From Microdochium bolleyi (Eukaryota; Ascomycota; Sordariomycetes; Xylariales; Microdochiaceae): DNA of 64,000 bases. Below, piece after piece: positions 35,291 through 47,780 of the stretch. Position numbers and translations under genes: made by a program. How positions within the stretch are numbered: position 1 is the stretch's first letter; each line of letters starts with the position of its first letter. The notes beneath the pieces were generated by a model. It had not been told where the DNA came from, did no database searches, and saw only the letters and a program-made list of their open reading frames with translations. The stretch lies in contig KQ964248.1 in NCBI GenBank assembly GCA_001566295.1, positions 2,170,001 through 2,234,000 of the forward strand, read 5' to 3'.

Positions 35291-37085
35291 ATGGATTGTG
35301 AGCCATCGCAATCTTCACCACAGTCTTCCAACATGGTTATGAGATGGGCGCGCCGGCTTGAGCGGTGTTTCTGCGGCTGCTTGACATATTTCCCACTGGC
35401 ATTTGTCTATGGGGTGACAACATGGGCCCTCTGGGTGGTCTGCAGTATTGGCACACACGCTACCCATACTCGCTGGATAGGTGGGCTCTTCTGCCATATT
35501 TGCCAACCGTGTGGTCTCTCCGGGTGACCCGTGCTAATAATGGCTTCCTTTATGGCCTGCAGGATCTCACACATCAGCCGCCGAGGTAGTGCTCTATAGC
35601 ATGCTCAACTGGTGCTACACGACAGCTGTCTTCACGGATCCAGGAGCGACGACCAATGACGCGGGCTACGCGACACTGCCGACGACGGCAGCACCGACAG
35701 CGACCTCCTTCACAGTGAAATCAAACGGCGAGCTGCGGTTCTGCAAAAAGTGCCAGGCTCGCAAGCCTGACCGGGCGCACCACTGCTCGACATGCCGGCG
35801 CTGCGTCCTCAAGATGGATCACCACTGCCCATGGCTCGCGACCTGCATCGGCCTCCGCAACCATAAGGCATTTCTCCTCTTCCTCATCTATACCACCCTT
35901 TTCTGCATGTTCACGTTCGCCGTGTCGGGATCGTGGGTGTACAACGAGCTCAGCGAGACGACGGAATATGAGGCCACACTCCTACCCGTCAACTACATCC
36001 TTGCAGCAGTGATCTCTGGCATCATTGGGATTGCCGTCGGCGCTTTCACAGGCTGGCACATCATGCTCGCGTCGCGTGGCCAAACCACGATTGAGTGTCT
36101 AGAGAAAACTAGATATCTGAGCCCAATTCGCAAGACCCTACAGAACCAATACGAAGCGCAACACCGCGGTCTGCCCCACGGCGAACAGCCCGGCTACGGA
36201 CAGCAGATAATAGACATGCATGCCAACGCGCTGCCAGGGGTGACGCGGCCGGAGGAAGGTGAGACGTACCGCAGGAGTGCCGAGCTTCCGGCGCAGGCGC
36301 GGCGGCAGATGTCGTACCAGGAAGTCGAGCGTGACCGCGCCCGACGACGGTACGAGGAGTACATGGACGAGCAAGACTCGGAGAAGTTGCCCAACGCGTT
36401 CGATCTTGGGACCAAGCGCAACCTGCTGCACCTCTTTGGGCCCAAGCCTCTGCTATGGGCGTTCCCCATCATCAATACGACGGGCGACGGATGGGCCTGG
36501 GAGGCGAGTCCACAGTGGCTCGCTGCACGGGAGACCCTATCCCGGGAGCGCGCCGCGCAGAGGGAGCGCGAGTCCGCGGCCGGCTGGGGCGAGCCTGTCG
36601 TGCCATTTGTCCCAACGGAGCGGCCGACGGGCGCAGGCCGGCATTACCTCGGAACACCATCTCCGTCCATGTCGACTACCGGCCGCCGCACGCCTTCCAA
36701 GGCAGATCGTGTGCTGGGGCGCGATCCGAATCTGTACGCCGATGAGCCCGCGACGTCGATGGCAATGCGGACGCTGAACTCTCGCGGCCGTCAGATACCG
36801 GAGGAAGATCTGATAAAGGATGACGATGAGGAGGAGGACGAAGACGAAGAGGAGGACGAGGAGGAGGATGAAGATGACTACGACACGAGCAGCGACGAGG
36901 AGATCGCCGCCGCAAAGAAGAAGCAGGAAGCGGAGCGCCAGGCGATGAACCTCGTCACGAACGGCGGGTGGGCGAAGAGCGGCGCGAGCGGACTGCTGCG
37001 CAAGTCGTCATCGAGGGCGAGCACGCCGAGCAGCCAGGTCAAGAGCCCATCGCCAAAGGTCGACGAGGAGGAGGATCTGGACTAG
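35291..37085 (+). CDS. PFA3: DHHC palmitoyltransferase, Pfa3-like
   Basis: Exons 35291-35480 and 35563-37085 encode 570 residues. The intron (donor GTGGGC, branch CTAATA) joins HTRWIG to SHTSAAEVV. The enzyme transfers palmitate to protein cysteines; Pfa3 acts at the vacuole on Vac8. The DHHC-CRD is complete: FCKKCQARKPDRAHHCSTCR, then D149-H150-H151-C152 in KMDHHCPW, with C152 as the acyl carrier. Membrane segments are LTYFPLAFVYGVTTWALWV in exon 1, a second before FTDPGA, then FLLFLIYTTLFCMFTFAV and YILAAVISGIIGIAVGA. The TTxE motif (TTIECLE) is present. The cytosolic tail is long and ends in an acidic run of about 25 Glu/Asp residues (about 480-510) and a Ser/Pro-rich end. The N-terminal and TTxE pattern favour Pfa3 over other DHHC enzymes. 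In-frame codons upstream of 35291 lack an ATG. Confidence 0.92.
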
Positions 37086-37690
37086 AACGGGTGGTCTTTC
37101 ACGCGTAGATTTTGGTGAAAGAAAAAACGAGAGCCCGATGGATATCTCATTATATTCTGGTGTCGTGAGTTGTTCCTCTGGCGGCATATAGGCGACGGCG
37201 TTCTTGGCATTTCTTTGCAAGTGTGTTGCGTTAAGATTATGGAGCACACACAACCTTTAAGCTCAGTTACATATTGGTCTTGCTCAGTCAGTGGCGTTAC
37301 TTGGTCGCGGTCCTGATGTTCTGTCTGCCTAGTCATAGTGAACCAAGCACCTACGATAGACATTGCCGTCGTCGTTCGGAAAGCGGTGTGGGGATTTTCA
37401 CCCGTCTTAGTGAACCCCCAATTTTCGTACCCTTGCCAAGTGGATGGCTTCTCGACTTCGCCCCAGTGAAGCTCTATATATACGGCGAGTTTACTACGTC
37501 AGCTCAACTCCAAGTATTCACCGTCGCCTGGATCACTGTCCACAAGTATCTAGCAAGGTACAGCAGAGACCCGGTATCCTTGTCTTCCAGAGCTAGGAAG
37601 AAGCTGTCTGAAGAAGACTCAACTTGTGTTTTCGAGACAGAATAGAAACAAAAGAACGAAAATTGAACAACAACCAGTAGCCAGCCAGCA
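37086..37690. other. Intergenic spacer with a TATA box
   Basis: This is the spacer between PFA3 and the next same-strand gene. TATATATA at 37475-37482, 209 bases before the ATG at 37691, is a plausible core promoter. No other element was recognised. Confidence 0.55.
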
Positions 37691-38350
37691 ATGCCGACCT
37701 CCGCCTCAGCCCTCCAGGCCACGCACAAGGCCGCGCAGGACAAAGTCCTCGCGCAAAAGGCCGCCCTCTTATCCTCACCCACCTCCTCTTTCCCCCTGGA
37801 CAACATCGCCGAGGGGACGTGGACGCTCTTCTCCCCGGCGCTCCTTGCGCTCCAGCCGGCCCGGTTCTTCGCCGAGTACGACCCGGAGTGCGACGAGTGG
37901 GTGCTCGAGCTGTACGACACCGACTTCGCCAACGAGCTGTACCCGGGCAGCTTCGCGCCCGGCGAGCTGCTCGTCATGCTGCACGTCGGCGAGCGGCACG
38001 TGCAGTTCGCGGCGGTGAGGAGGCCCGAGGTCGCTACCGCCGCCGATTCTGGAGGGGCGCAGGTCGAGGGGTGTGTCGAGCTCGTGCAGAGTTTCAATGT
38101 CGGAGGGAACAAGACCACCGCCGCCGAAGAGGAGGAGACGGCAAAGGGGAAGCACAGGGTCACGGCGCAGCTGCGGTTCCTCGGCGAGGGCTGCCTCGTG
38201 CTGGATGTCCCCGTGCGGGATCTTGTTGACGGTCGTGCCAAGGGAGGTGAAGACGAGAAGATCACTCTGTACGGCACGTTCGAGGAGGACGGCGAGGATG
38301 AGTTTGAGTATATCGCTGCAGGGGAGGGGGAGGACGGGGACTTTGCTTAG
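37691..38350 (+). CDS. Small acidic protein of unknown function
   Basis: A single exon encodes 219 residues with a strong fungal start context (AGCAATGCCG) and a TATA-like element upstream. I do not recognise the family. The N-terminal 30 residues are helical and Ala-rich. The centre has a regular globular look (WTLFSPALLALQPARFFAEY; EWVLELYDTDFANELYPG; ELLVMLHVGERHVQFAAV). The C-terminal half alternates beta-like strands (VTAQLRFLGEGCLVLDVPV; ITLYGTFEEDGEDEFEY) with acidic stretches, and the last residues are Asp/Glu/Gly. No signal peptide, membrane helix or metal motif is seen. Codon third positions are strongly G/C, as in the neighbouring genes, which supports coding. Confidence 0.72.
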   Translation: MPTSASALQATHKAAQDKVLAQKAALLSSPTSSFPLDNIAEGTWTLFSPALLALQPARFFAEYDPECDEWVLELYDTDFANELYPGSFAPGELLVMLHVGERHVQFAAVRRPEVATAADSGGAQVEGCVELVQSFNVGGNKTTAAEEEETAKGKHRVTAQLRFLGEGCLVLDVPVRDLVDGRAKGGEDEKITLYGTFEEDGEDEFEYIAAGEGEDGDFA

Positions 38351-39458
38351 AAGTACAGAATTTTCAAACCTGTATGTCCAAACCAGTATGGCTGTCCTCG
38401 TACTGGATCGCAAGCAAAGCCAGATCTTGTTATAGTCAGCCTTACGGTACGAGAAAGCCCCTATTGGGAATGGGAACAGACGTGTCTGGCAGACCAGTAG
38501 TGATCCTCACCAGGAACTTCAGGACCGGACAAGATAGTGGCCGCCATCTTGGTCTCCTGGACACTGAGCGCCTATGTGTCCTCCCCGCTCCCCGGAGATC
38601 ACGCAAGCAATTTGCAAAGAATCGATCATTCCGGTGACGAGCCCATGATCAAAGTGGCGTACAGCCATTTCATCGCGTCTAATATTGCCCTCAGATGTGC
38701 TGCTCGCGATAAGGACTGCATTGTCACGACCTTGTAAGCCCAGGGCGGTGATGGGCATCACTCGGGAGACATAGCCATGTATCCCCGGTCGATGGATACT
38801 TCACCAACAACTAGTTATCTTACGAACATGCACGTGGAATCAATACGGAGAAAGGTATGCAAACAAAATCCAATGCTAAGGTTTTCTTTGTAATTTACCC
38901 CGGGGCTTTTCAGCTTTTGAGATTCTTTACACGACCTGTCGGTCCTCTGTTGAGCCTCCAAATAGTATGTGCAGAGACTGCAAGACTAAGATGTGCCGTG
39001 CCAGCATTTCGAAGACAGGGAAGACGGCTACGATGATAATATTGAGAACTGACCAATTTTCACACCCGCTATGCTTAATTTTGTTTTTTGTTTTTGTTTG
39101 CTACCAAGTAGGCCCGCTTCACGTACTGTCGAACTAAGCCGATCACTTAATACATCCGTGAGTGTTTCCAGGCGCAAGAGCACGTCAAGGCTCCTCAGGG
39201 AGGTGTTCTCTTGTACCACCGAATGCCATACAACCAACAGACACGGTTAATAGGAGTCCCAAGCACATCAGCCAGAGCTGGTTTCAACCTTCGCGAGCGA
39301 TATCACCCCCAATAGGTCCCGACATACCCGCCGGCCTCGCGCTCCGTGCAAACTGCTGTGATCAAACAAACAGGGCGTGCCCGTTCTGTACCAGCCAAGA
39401 GAGCAAGAGAGCAAGGAGCTTACTGCTTACGGGCTCCATGTGCTGAGCACGTGCGCCG

Positions 39459-39460
<2 letters not shown>

Positions 39461-39498
<38 letters not shown>
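39461..39498. repeat. (GT)19 microsatellite
   Basis: Uninterrupted GT dinucleotides run over 38 bases, followed by an imperfect TTTGTGTGG tail. It is likely to be length-polymorphic between isolates. Confidence 0.95.
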
Positions 39499-39501
<3 letters not shown>

Positions 39502-42500
39502 TGTGGTGCCCAAATCCACGGCCCCCATGGCTGGGTGAGCCAACATGTCCGATACCTGTACCCGGGCCCCCTCAGCCTTGGACGGGGCCCGCCGGCGTGA
39601 CTGTTCTTCTCTCTCTCTCGCGTTCTCTGCATGTGGTCGTGTAAGTCACGGGACCAACACGGTACAATGCCCTTTCCCCCCCTGCTGCCCCGAATCAGAG
39701 CATATCTTGGCCCCTGGAGGACTGACACGCTCAGTCAGCACAGCTTGGGGGTTGCGTCATATAACGCTGTTGCCGCTGCTGTGAGGTTGGACTTTTCCCG
39801 GCGCTCCGCTGAGGGTGGCCTACTAATCAAGACAGAAGCGGCTAGTTGTCTTGTAGGGGTGACGTTGGAAAAGCACCACGGGCACCGCGTGAGAGGGAAT
39901 TTCTTTTCTCTCTCATTGGGTTCGTCCCGTCCCGCCCTGTCTTGCCATCACACAGGCATGGTACAGTCTCGGTGCCCATATGGGTTCAAGCTGTAACTGA
40001 CCAGATTAGGAGGCATGAAAGCGAGGGTTCATCCCATGGCAGAAGCACACGATGTAATTCACCCCTGTTCCACAAGTCGTCCCTTTCCAGATCATAAGGC
40101 CGCAAGGCTCAGGAGGCCCAGGCTGGCATTGCTCGTCTAAATTGATACCCGCGCGCAAGGGAAATCGATCCGGAGGAGCCCCTTGGGTCCTGAATACCCT
40201 ACTGCATGGCACAGGAGGAACAAAGGAAACATGACAAATCTCACTGGCGGGACAAACCGGCCCCCAAGCTGCAACCCACGACTTATAATTATCATAGGAT
40301 CTCCAATACCGAACCCATTAAGGCGTTCGGCTACACGCACCAGCTCGCATGCTCGTGTAGCACGACCAGGCAGTGTCATGGTTTACAAAGCATGTTTGGA
40401 GCAGACGCGTCAGCCTGTGATGGCCGCAGCTTGGCCTACATGGCTGCTGCCACTGTCATGCAAACAAATGCAGAGCATATGACTACGACAACGACCATAC
40501 CTTGTCGTATCAGCGTACAGAAACGCTGTCAGGATTGGAGATTGGGAGCTCGCGCAAGGGCAAAGTACACAGGCTGGCAGTGTACCCCAAGGTGACTTGC
40601 ACATTACCATCAGCGTGCTCAAGGAAGGTCGTCCGGTCCAGCAGAGGACCGAGCTATCGTGCCTGCAGTCCAAGAAGCTCACCTCGGTAAGTTAGCATGC
40701 AGGGAACCATTTCCAGCGCGGGTCGTGCAGGAGCATGTGGGCTCCGACCCAGTCACACGGGACAGGAGCGACGGGATAGCCAACGAACCACAACGTCAAC
40801 TGCGCACGTCTTTCCACATTGCGCCTCATCAGCTCCATAGAGCCTCTGCCCTCCTGCCAGTGTATAGTCGAGCGCGAACGAGCACATCGGGTCAGCCGGA
40901 CCCGTGGAGGGTTGTAGCCGGCATTGTCCTGCTGCGCTGCGGCGGCCCAGTGCCTTCCTCAGAACACACATCATGCCAGTCCCGTCAGCAGCGAGGGCGA
41001 TGCGTTGGCAAGATGCTGCGAATGATCAACACAAGATAAGGTGAACCATGGTGATGATCGTCCCATGCATTGGGGTCAACCGGTGGCCAGTTGCAAGGTG
41101 ACTGGTCATAATCCAACCACACTAACTTGCCCGCATATGCGAGTACCCGTCGCTGAGTAAACTGACTTGACAGCAGCCGTGGCCCAGAGCAGTTGCACGA
41201 CGTCTCATTTGCCGATGGCAACCGGTTCTGGTGTTTGCCTGCCCGGCCGTTATCTTTGACAATCGCTGGCCGCAAAACGTCCGGGGCATCAACGGCCTGA
41301 CGGACGATGATTGAGTCGCACTACGAGGTGTGAGACGGTTCCAGGCGCACGGCTAATCTGACTGCACGGCCCGCATACGCCGCTATTCCTGTCTGTGAAG
41401 CAGGGAGTGCGAAAAACCGGAAGTTCATATACCGTGCTGCAGCCCATCAGCAATTGCGTCATTGGCGACAAGCTCAATGTGCGGGTGGTGCTGGATAGAG
41501 GCAATGCAGCCGATGCTGAGCATCAGGGCACGTATCATGTTGTACGGGTATGTCTGCACTGCGCTGCGCTGTCATCTCAGCTCCAAGCAGTTCTCAACCG
41601 CGGCGGACGGCAGGCAGCCCAATAGATGCTTGCTGTGAGGAGCTCCGAGGTTGGAGCTGCCATTGGCAAACCAGAGGACGGATATTGCCGCGATACCCGT
41701 GGAGCGCTGCGCTGGAATGTCGCACTGCAGGGCAGCAGCTCGACGGGGTTCCGCTGCGCAACGCGGGGCGCTACGACGGTGCATGCAAGTACGTGTCGTG
41801 CTGCGTGCAGGAACAAAAGAAGACCTTCCGCTTGCGAGCACGTAGGCCGCCGGCTGCGCACGTAGCATGGCGCGCTGAAGAGACGGCATGCCTGACGGAG
41901 TGTAGTGTTGTGTCTTGGTCAGAGTCTCGAAGAGACGTGAACGTGTCCTCGGCGACCGACGGCGATACGGAGGACGAGCAAGGACCAGGTGTCCTGTGTC
42001 GGCGCAGGTGTATTCGAAGCGCCGTGTGCAATGCCTCTGCGTCTGCAGCCAGGTCTGGCAGGCCTGTCACGCCGTGCTCACGTGGGACAGCCATGTGACG
42101 GATTTGACGATGTTGGCGAGGTCCCCGGTCGAGCGGGCGCCCGCAACGGACCGCTCTGGGTCGCGACGGGGGTTCCCGTTGTCAGTTGTGCATCAACGCC
42201 GTGGCGCGCCATGCCGGCGGCACCATCCCAGAAACGGGCGGCGCTTCGAACTGTCCGGCAGGCTTCTTGACGCCGACTTGGAGTGCAGATTGACTGAGCT
42301 TCGCGGGTGTCGCTGATAGGAGGAAGGGGTTCAGGATGGCCTGGATCTGTGTCGTTGTTGAAGCTTATTGACGACGCCGCCTGCTTACTGGCTGTCGAGG
42401 CAGTAGCGAAGATGGTGTGCTGCTTTCGGTGTGCAGTAGTAGTGCGTCGTCGATTGAGCTTGCGATGATGGGTAACGGTCCACGTGGGCCTGCCTTGCCT

Positions 42501-45500
42501 TCCACGACGGGGGCAGGCCTATCAGGCAGCCGACTGTTGTTCTGGATTGTGCTGTACGGGTCATCACAGAGTCGGCCAGTTCCCATCGTCTTGCCTTGCG
42601 CGTCAGGGAAAAGGTCCCCATCCCCGGCATCCATGGAATCCCAAGGTGTTGTACGCGAAGGTGCTTGGTTCCCGAATCTGGAGACGTCAGGGGTCAGTGG
42701 AAAAGGGTGTGTCGATTGTGGGGAAACAGGTCCGATCATGAGGGTGTGGGCGGCCATTGTGCAATGGCAAAAACTTGGTGGTCAAGTTGCCAGCTTCTAC
42801 AGCTCGTACAACCATACCGCAGGTCGCAGCACGAATGCACGCCCCAAAGGGCGAAGGCTCTAGTGTGCATGACCAAGAGGCCTCGTGCAGATCCGTTGTC
42901 GATGCCCTCCACCGCGCATGCACTGAGACCCAACGTCGCTGATACATAAAACGATGTGCGGAGTGCATGAGGCAGGCTGGTTTGTGTTGAGCCAACACGA
43001 GCACTTCGCACGCAATCGGTTCCGGAAGCTAAAGTAGGGAGTGTGTATCGTCGGTACAAACGCAGCCCTGGCCCATGGCTCAGCAATGGCCGCTAAGAAT
43101 ACGAAGCGATCTAAATTTACACTGCGCGAGGATTCTTTGTAAGGATCGCTGCGCTGGTCGTGGTGCGTAGCGTATGTCGTGAGTGCAAGGTTCAGCGTGG
43201 CTTATGCATGGTATTGGCATTCTATTTTCGTGCATTGAGGATTAGCCAGATGTTTTCCCATGCACACAGTACCATCCACATACGCATTGGAGCTTTGAGG
43301 GCTTGACCGCGTACACATGCCCTTGCGTGCTTACAAGAGTATTACGTAGCATAGGCAGCATTCCACTCACCTCCCGTCAGAGCAAGTGTGCATGTAGCCT
43401 GCATGGATCATCGTTTGGCTTCGTATGACTCGAGACTGATGCAGAAGATAGCATCTGCCTTTGTTGGAGATCCTTCCAAACACCAGTGGAGCGGGCATTG
43501 CATTTGGGATGCCCTACATTCAAGGCGTCTAGTCTACGCTGGCGTTTCTTGGTCGATCACCAGGGTCAACGATGCGGATCGCGATGTGCCGCAGCCTATC
43601 CATGCTGACAAGTGCCAGCTCTCCCCACTCATCAGAGATACCGTGCTTAGGAATATGTATCATGCGTGGAGAGAATATGTCTCCCTTGAGGATCCCGGTA
43701 AGGATCCTGAGTCAACGTCCACCGTTGTCAAGGAGCTGCAGCGGTGCCGTCAGGCTGGAATAGGTGGGGTCAGATGCACACGCTCAGCCACATACATGCC
43801 TTTTCTGTTTCCAACGTCGACGTTCATTGGTGGCAGCCATGGCCAATATCCAATGAGAGGCCTTGTCGCGCATGCCTTGTCGGACGCAGGCGCCCGAAGC
43901 ATGGGTTGTCAGTGTTTTGGTCTGCCGCCATGGTTCGGCGCCCTGGAAGCAAATAATTATGCATTCGGGCAACGGCCGACCTCGGTCCGACTAACGATGC
44001 TCGCTCTCGAATGGCGGTTTGCCGGGAGAAGTTGACGGCTCGGTGAGGCATCCTCACCAGCTCTGTCACCACCTGCAATATCTGACAGTTGCTCCCGTGA
44101 GTGGAAGAATCTTACGCTGTGGTTGTCTCTGCTCCCCTCGAAACCGTAGGGCGAGATATTGCAGACTGGAGGAGGCACCAGAGGCCAGGGAGCGTGGCGA
44201 ACAAATCCTTCTTGAGGTCTGAGGTACCCTACTACACAACGGGGTCAGGCAAGGTTTGCGGCCATGGAGAGCGAGAAGGATGCAACGAACATACCAAATC
44301 TGCAGGAGGAAAATGTTGATGTTGCTCACCGAAGCGACCGTGGAGCACTGATACTAAAAGCAGCGTGTTTTGGGCTGCATCATGGATCGCAAAAGTTGTA
44401 ATTCGTCCGATCGCAAAGCTTGTGCCCATGTGCTGCACCAGCCCGGAGTCTGGCAGTCTGAATTCGTATCGTGGTTTTCCACGCCGACTTCTCACAACTA
44501 TGAGGTAAACCTCTGGGCTTCAGTGAGACATTTGGTGATCGCGCGTTCTCTGGATGATTAAATCCGTGGAAGTCTGCAAACAGAAGGGAAGACTATCGGT
44601 TGGCCTGGTAATCAACCTCGGAGTTGCGCTCGAGCTACGGGCACCAATACATCCAAGGTTGAAACTGGCAGAATCCCGAGGTCGTTGGTAGAACTCTGGC
44701 AATCACAAGTGGGGGTATGTGCTGGGCTGTTTAGTGTCGGGCGCTGGAGGCAGGTGCGACCTGGAACCAGCACTGACTGCGAGCACCTTCCCGAAGTCTT
44801 GTTTCGGCGGGGTCGTGAACGGACAAAGGTCCTTGGAGGACCTGTCAACTCCATTTTCGCAACCCCGAGGCTGCCAGTGGAGCGGCACATGTGACGGGGC
44901 AGTGACGGTATCATGCGTTATCTGCCCGTTAGACTTGCAGAAAGAATTGACATTGAGTCCAATGGTCATCAGGTCCGTACTCCGTAATTATGGTGGCTCA
45001 TCTGCCTGCATTAGTCCCGATTGACGACACGACACTCAACCCTGCAAACAATGACATGGTCGCGAAAGAACCAGCGGATCCATACGCTAAGACAAGGGAA
45101 AGTCATCCATGTTACATGTATGCTGAAGTCTTTTTACTATAATTGTAGCTGTAGGACACCTCAAGTGCAGTTGCGGAAAGGTCGTGCACACAGGTGACAT
45201 GCATCTGTCAATAAGGCTGAATTGGCCCATCCGGGCTGCAGAACACACCAGACTGCAAGGCGAGGCGCACGCATGTTCGACAGTGTATGTCTTGCAGATA
45301 GCGCAGGGGCGGAATGCCCCTCCCTGACTACAATTCTCGGAGTGTACAGAGTACTGCGTAGAGCCCGCAACGCCTTCTCAGCAACTGCGGTCAAGGACCA
45401 CAGCTCACAGCGAAGACGCACCTGGAGCAGCTTGCGTGCCCGGTTGCCGGGACCACGTCCACCAAACCGAACACAGCCCGCCCAATGGGGGAGACGGCGA

Positions 45501-45747
45501 AGGGCTAAATCTGGATCGTCGACTTCCAGGCAGCAGGATAAGAATTGTGCTTCAGGGGTGGGGTGAGCGCACGACCCGACAATGTGCTCAGTCACGACCC
45601 CAATCGCTCCATACACAACTTTGTTGTTGTTGCTGTTGTTGTGATTATTGTTGCCGCTGCACCCAGACGCCCGGAGACCTGCGGGTGCATAAACGTCGAA
45701 GGTTACTCTGGCGTTTAAGGAAGCTAGGCGCTTCTTCAAAGTCAAAA

Positions 45748-45769
45748 CCACGCCCTGAAGAGGGCGTGG
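45748..45769. repeat. Perfect 9-bp inverted repeat with 4-base loop
   Basis: CCACGCCCT, loop GAAG, then AGGGCGTGG. The stem is GC-rich and fully paired. There is no T-run after it and no adjacent gene end, so it is not called a terminator. Its role is unknown. Confidence 0.85.
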
Positions 45770-47752
45770 AGAACCGCCTGCGTGCGCTAGGGACTGGTGA
45801 TGGTATCGTTACGTTGCGGCCACTGAGTGTGTGGGTTGCTGTCCATGTGCTGTCTTGTCAAAGCGGCATCTGGTCTTGAGGGCTGTCGCCTGGTGCAGCA
45901 TCGTGGTACCATGGCATGGCAAGCGCCCGATGATGTCTTCATGTCTGTGGGCCACAAAAGGATGCTTGAGGTGGGCGATCTGAGAGTGGGATGCAGTTGT
46001 GCAGGCAGGCGCAGGCGCAAGATTCGAAACTTTCCCTTCGTAACCGGTAGTGCTGCTGCGCTCACCCCCTGGGTGAATTTAAGCCCCCCTCATCCCCCCG
46101 AGCTCAGCCCAACCTTGGCTCATTCCTAACGTAGATTCTCTTCCTCACCATCACGAATGTACGCGACTGTATATCCTTTCTCGTCGCCTTGCGGGATGCA
46201 CTCCATTCGAGGTGACTCGTCCTATCCAGGTAAGGTGAACTTTCGACTTGCGGGGCGACACAACGACTCTGACCTCAAGTCTTTGGAGGCTTGGCTATCA
46301 TCATCTGGCCAGTCATGCCAGGGAGCAACGGCTTGTGATTGCCCTGCAGATCCAGAGCCTGGGGAGACACCTCAAAGCGCTCGGCACAGGCCGATCACGT
46401 CTAGCGCAAGGCACAGAACGACCAGAAAGCCTGCCAGCCAACCAAAATCTGGAAGACCGAGTCACCGCCCTCGACCGCTTCCCCTTGCCGGACCGCGCTC
46501 GCAGCCCCTCAGCTGGAGCACCCCAGTTGACACCAGCGAGCCATGACGTAGCCGCTGAGAGCCCCTGTCCCTGCAGCTGCCCCCAGGAACTCCACTGCCG
46601 GTGCGTCCCAATGTCTGTACGCAGGAGCCACGCCGTACCTGGCGAGCTGGCATACGCACTTCGTACAGCACCTTCAACGCAAGGTGGGTGCTGCGCTCAT
46701 GGCCGATGGTGGTCCTCAGTATCTTGTGGTATCAGAAATCGAGGCTGGAAAACTAACGTGCTCGGCAAACTCAGGCCTGTCCCTCCTCGATTTGACATTC
46801 ATTCATACGCGCGTGTTTCAACGCGCATGATAGACCGCCACCCCGAAAGCGGCCGCCTAACACGTACGCAGTGCATTGCGCAAACACGATAGTCGTGGGG
46901 TGGGGTCCAACGGTCAGCAAGACTTCCACAACAACCTGGATGGCCGCCCGTGCTGCCCGGTACACAGATCTACCTGTGGCGCGAACGGGCACCTTTTTGA
47001 GTACGGTGTATTCGTGGAACAGAGCTCGACAAGTGCAATTCTCTATCATGCCGCCCAACGCCGCCAATACGATGCTCTACCCCGTGCGGCGTGGCAGGTG
47101 AGCTGGACCGTGCCGTATTCATGCTGATGCGCAGAACCCAATGGACTTCTTCTAGCGTGTGCCACGGGGACGTCCTGTTTCCACCCAGGATCCACCAGGC
47201 CAGGATCAGCGCAAGAGGGACAGGAGGCGACAAGGGACAGATAGACAAGACAGGGCAACGACGAAACGCCCCCAGAGTGGTTTTGTTCGCCAGCGTGCTC
47301 CGGGGGCTGGCTAGGGTCTCCGCTAGCCGATTAGCCGTGCGCGCGGGCAAGTCAAGTCTTTGTGGCTGCTGGCGTGGCTCGTAAAAACCGTATTCGCAGC
47401 CACATTGCGAACAGTCACGAGCCTGCCAACTACAGGGACATCGCAGGACCTGAGGGCGGACATCCATAATTTACCTCCAGAGAGACACGATCGACAGCTT
47501 GGTTGTGTCAAGGCCTACAGCTGTCCTCTCTGGTTATCTCGATGGCAAACATGACTGATCAGCCAGGACCTTGCTAGGTGCGGATATAATCCGTTGTCGT
47601 GGAAATTTGTGGTGTCTGGGCAGAGCCTCAAAACACAGCCCGACTGTGCCGGCTGCCGCCCCTCGCGAAGGCCTGACACCACAGCCAACGCTTGCAAGGT
47701 TCCGCCCTCTGACGCGTGACGCAGTCGTGGGGGATCTTGATTCGTGCTGGAG

Positions 47753-47780
47753 AGCAAGCAGCAAGCAGCAAGCAGCAACA
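47753..47780. repeat. 7-bp mini-satellite AGCAAGC
   Basis: Three exact AGCAAGC units are followed by AGCAACA as a degenerate fourth. There is no coding context. Confidence 0.9.
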
